From Paraburkholderia elongata (GTDB lineage Bacteria; Pseudomonadota; Gammaproteobacteria; Burkholderiales; Burkholderiaceae), in NCBI RefSeq assembly GCF_013177735.1, contig NZ_WOEZ01000183.1, positions 1 to 64,000 on the forward strand: 64,000 nt of DNA. Reading direction: 5' to 3'. How positions within the stretch are numbered: position 1 is the stretch's first letter; each line of letters opens with the position of its first letter. Positions 61,631 to 64,000 of the stretch are shown one piece after another. A model generated the notes under the pieces. The model searched no databases. It saw only the letters and a program-made list of their open reading frames with translations, and was not told where the DNA came from. The position numbers and the translations under genes were made by a program.

Positions 61631-62746
61631 TCATTCCGCTGCCGACAAGGAGTTGCGCCCCCTCGTTGCAAGCGCAATGAAACTCGCCGCGCCGAGCATC
61701 AACGGACAGTAGAGCGTCGCGAAGCGCCACAGAACCAGACCCGTCGCGATGCTCGCCCGGGGCACCCAGTTCGCGAACGCGGCCGCGAGCGCGATGTCGC
61801 CGGTGCCACCTCCTGCGGGCACCCCGGTCCATAGGGCGGCATGAAGGGCCACCGCCTGCACGGCCAGAACAAAACCCAAGGGCAGACGGTACCCAAGCTC
61901 GCGCAAAATAAACCAAAGCGCGCCATAGCGAAGCAGCCACTGCAGGGTGGTCAGCAGCAGCAGCGCGGCAAGCCGCCACTTGGGGCCGCCAACCAGCTCC
62001 CGCCATTGCCGCCCGACGCTGTCGCAAAACCGCGACAGCCTCGCCCGACGCTCGTTCAGCCACCGGACACGGCGCCCGGTGGCGTCCAACGCCGCCGCCA
62101 CACGCTGACGGTTCAGCCAGACGACGCCCGCCAGACACCCACCGCCTGCGAATACGGCGAACACGAGCGGTGCGCTCGCGTGCGGTATCAACTGCGTCAG
62201 CGGCCCGAAGGTGAATAGCAGGGAGACCGGTACGGCGGTCGCGAAGAACGCGAGATCGAGCGCCTGATCCGCACCGACAACCGTCGTCGCGAGCGACCAG
62301 GATGCCCCGGCGCGCTGCAGCAGGCCGATGTTGACGCCATAGCCTGCCGCGCCGAGCGGAGAAGCCAGAAACGCAAAATCGGTCGCCAACGTGATGGCGA
62401 AAGTGCGTAGAAAACTCACCTGAAACCCGAGCGCGGCCTGCATCAGATGCAGCTTGCCGGCCTTTGCCAGCGCACTGACCGCGGCGCTCGCGGCAAGCGC
62501 GAGGAACACGTAGAGAGAAATGTCGCTCAGCCCCGCGAGGGCCGCATGCGAATTGAGGACGAACGGCGCGCCGACGGCGAGGCCGATACCGGCAAGCGCC
62601 ACCAACACTGCCGCTTTGTGCGTATGAGATCTGATCAACGAGGGCCTCAGCAAGTACAGCCTGGCCCTGCTTTCTCCGCGCGATGCAGCATGGAAGCGCT
62701 GCGTCGCGAGTGAAATCGAGGCCGTCCGAGGCCTCATGATAACCAC
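61631..62746 (-). CDS. UPF0104/lysylphosphatidylglycerol synthase-type membrane protein
   Basis: Integral membrane protein, 371 aa, with about eight hydrophobic segments. It belongs to the family of flippase domains found in MprF: FAITLATDFAFLASPLGAAGYGVNIGLLQRAG and the later PAGGGTGDIALAAAFANWVP with the polar pair typical of the family. No synthase domain is attached. The first 45 residues are arginine-rich and the true start may be downstream. Probably acts on lipid or polyprenyl-linked substrates. Confidence 0.82.
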   Translation of the reverse strand: MVIMRPRTASISLATQRFHAASRGESRARLYLLRPSLIRSHTHKAAVLVALAGIGLAVGAPFVLNSHAALAGLSDISLYVFLALAASAAVSALAKAGKLHLMQAALGFQVSFLRTFAITLATDFAFLASPLGAAGYGVNIGLLQRAGASWSLATTVVGADQALDLAFFATAVPVSLLFTFGPLTQLIPHASAPLVFAVFAGGGCLAGVVWLNRQRVAAALDATGRRVRWLNERRARLSRFCDSVGRQWRELVGGPKWRLAALLLLTTLQWLLRYGALWFILRELGYRLPLGFVLAVQAVALHAALWTGVPAGGGTGDIALAAAFANWVPRASIATGLVLWRFATLYCPLMLGAASFIALATRGRNSLSAAE

Positions 62747-62766
62747 TCGAAGCTGCGTTTTCGTGA

Positions 62767-63234
62767 CTAGCGACTAGCCAACAGCGACTGGCGAGCGGAC
62801 GGCAACTGCCCCCATCCGACCAGTACTTGCTGGATACCTCGGGCGTAGGCGTCGCGCTGCTTCGGTGTTTCCGAGTGGTACGCGCCGATCGCGCGCCAGG
62901 TATTGCCGTATTTGACCATCTTCTGCTTCAGCAGCCAGGCGGCCACATAGACGTTCACACACGGGTCGGTCAACGCACGATGCGGCACACCCTCTCGCGC
63001 GAGATCGCCGAAATGAATCGAATTGATCTGCAACTGACCGACGTCGATCGAACCGTTCGCGTTCTGATGTATCGCGCCCGGATCCCCTTTCGATTCGTAC
63101 CATGCAACGGCGCGCAATACCCACGGATTGACGCCCTGGTAAGCTGCGGCCTCATTGAAGCAATCGTCAGCCGCGTGTGCTGCACCGGACATAGACAGCC
63201 ACGCCAGCGCAAAACAGAAGATTTTCAAGGACAC
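62767..63234 (-). CDS. Lytic transglycosylase (IagB/VirB1-like)
   Basis: A 155-aa peptidoglycan hydrolase with a signal peptide (MSLKIFCFALAWLSMSGAAHA) and an SLT domain: catalytic glutamate in RAVAWYESKGDPGAIHQN, then GSIDVGQLQINSIHF and WRAIGAYHSETPKQRDAYA. Small SLT proteins of this kind usually open the wall for pili or secretion systems. It follows two exported proteins on the same strand. Confidence 0.92.
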   Translation of the reverse strand: MSLKIFCFALAWLSMSGAAHAADDCFNEAAAYQGVNPWVLRAVAWYESKGDPGAIHQNANGSIDVGQLQINSIHFGDLAREGVPHRALTDPCVNVYVAAWLLKQKMVKYGNTWRAIGAYHSETPKQRDAYARGIQQVLVGWGQLPSARQSLLASR

Positions 63235-63291
63235 GATTCATCCTTCCGCTTGATCGCGATAAAAATAGGGGGCAGCAGATGGCCGGCCGAA

Positions 63292-63660
63292 TTACTTGAC
63301 CAGAGCCTGATCGATCTGCCGTTGCACGGAGTCGAGGTACGCATGTGAAGCATCAGACACCACGAGCCGGACAGCCGGCATCGGCGGCCCTCTGTGATCC
63401 TGCATCTGTATCGGCGCACGCGACTTCTTTCGATGCGGCGCCTGCTTCACAGGCAAGTCATCATCACTGCCGCTCGACGGCGGCAGCATCGCGAGCGATG
63501 GCAACGGCGGATAAACCTTGTCCGCCGCCGCGGGGGGCCCAGCGGAAAACGCGCCGGCCGACTGCAGATCCGTTCCCGGCTGGCCCGCAAAGGCAGGCGC
63601 GGCAAGCAGCGTGGCCAACGTCAGTAAGGTGATTCGAAGCATCGCGATGGCCTCCTTCAT
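63292..63660 (-). CDS. Exported hypothetical protein
   Basis: A 122-aa product with a signal peptide (MLRITLLTLATLLAAPAFAG, start 63660 or 63642). The mature part is proline-rich and disordered, with a basic HRKKSR patch and a C-terminal AYLDSVQRQIDQALVK helix. It overlaps the upstream lipoprotein frame by four bases. No family recognised; the context suggests a pilus or secretion accessory protein. Confidence 0.6.
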   Translation of the reverse strand: MKEAIAMLRITLLTLATLLAAPAFAGQPGTDLQSAGAFSAGPPAAADKVYPPLPSLAMLPPSSGSDDDLPVKQAPHRKKSRAPIQMQDHRGPPMPAVRLVVSDASHAYLDSVQRQIDQALVK

Positions 63661-64000
63661 TGCACCGTCCTGATCGATACGCTATACGGCTGACCAAGAC
63701 CAGCGGTTCGATTTTCGAAGCTCACCTTCGACATGCGTTGCGCAGGCACGCCCTTCCACACCGCCTGGTTCAGGTACGCGAAATCCTGACCCAGCGCGGT
63801 GACCAGCACGACCGTGGGCTGCTGCTGCGCGGCGGCCAATGCGCCTGCCTTGGTCAGCACGGCGGTAAGTTGCGGGTCATGCGCCCCGAGCGCGTCCGGC
63901 GGAATCTCGAAGCTAATGACTTCGTTGGGCGCCTTGTCCGTGCGCGCGGCATTCTGCGCGGGCATCTGTGCGCATCCGGCCAACGCGAGAACGGCTACCA
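63657..64000 (-). CDS. Lipoprotein, N terminus beyond window
   Basis: Partial gene. The visible N-terminal frame reads VAVLALAGCAQMPAQN, a good lipobox, so the signal peptide start lies beyond 64000. The mature part includes ISFEIPPDALGAHDPQLTAVLTKAG and VWKGVPAQRMSKVSFENRTAGLGQPYSVSIRTV, resembling small R64-type pilus lipoproteins in size and layout only. Not confidently assigned. Confidence 0.6.
   Translation of the reverse strand, partial: VAVLALAGCAQMPAQNAARTDKAPNEVISFEIPPDALGAHDPQLTAVLTKAGALAAAQQQPTVVLVTALGQDFAYLNQAVWKGVPAQRMSKVSFENRTAGLGQPYSVSIRTVQ

Noticed and set aside
61617..62138. 173-codon minus-strand frame inside the UPF0104 gene
   Set aside because: Same strand, different frame; soluble Arg-rich product against a clear multi-span membrane protein.

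Overview
The window is a GC-rich chromosomal segment that looks like a Burkholderiaceae genome, most probably Paraburkholderia. The inference rests on two DUF4148 periplasmic proteins, two Burkholderia-type trimeric porins, the density of LysR regulators, and catabolic operons typical of soil and plant-associated members of that group. It contains no rRNA, tRNA, ribosomal protein or other taxonomic marker, so genus is an inference. I saw no CRISPR array, prophage or intact insertion sequence.

Layout. 0-0.6 kb: an inverted pair of a dispersed repeat. 0.7-6.2 kb: gabD, an orphan PstS-like binding protein, a DUF4148 protein, a Crp/Fnr regulator and a porin. 6.8-12.7 kb: a benzoylformate/benzaldehyde cluster (MFS uptake, aromatic aldehyde dehydrogenase, benzoylformate decarboxylase, divergent LysR). 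12.8-19.4 kb: a complete carnitine catabolic locus in the order cdhR, caiX, cdhC, cdhA, cdhB, hocS. 19.4-26.3 kb: an esterase, then three modules each made of an oxidoreductase divergent from a LysR regulator. 26.5-28.6 kb: a second porin and a 5'-truncated histidine kinase. 29.2-37.6 kb: S10 peptidase, EF-hand protein, repeat-rich surface-type protein with a coupled small membrane protein, metallophosphoesterase, a patatin-like phospholipase whose barrel is lost at a dispersed-repeat copy, and an alpha/beta hydrolase. 37.8-41.5 kb: an OmpR-type regulator, a DUF535/VirK protein, small proteins and an IS200/IS605 remnant.

41.6-52.2 kb: 3-oxoadipyl-CoA thiolase, then a tetronate (erythronate/threonate) operon with a FadR-type GntR regulator, ltnD, otnK, otnC, otnI and denD, followed by an IclR regulator, an M20 amidohydrolase and a LysR. 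52.2-60.4 kb: a C-P lyase locus, phnGHIJKLM on the plus strand facing phnF, a DUF1045 2H-phosphoesterase and phnN on the minus strand. 60.4-64 kb: a small unknown protein, a family 2 glycosyltransferase, a UPF0104 membrane protein, and an outgoing minus-strand group of lytic transglycosylase, exported protein and lipoprotein that may be the edge of a pilus or secretion locus.

Together the genes describe a scavenging lifestyle: carnitine, phosphonates, C4 sugar acids, GABA/succinate semialdehyde, aromatic alpha-keto acids and beta-ketoadipate each have a dedicated route with a local regulator. Most large functions are known families. The least explained material is non-coding: several intergenic arrays of degenerate ~13-bp tandem units, a dispersed hairpin-bearing repeat that replaces the end of a gene, and several strong palindromes that look like operators.
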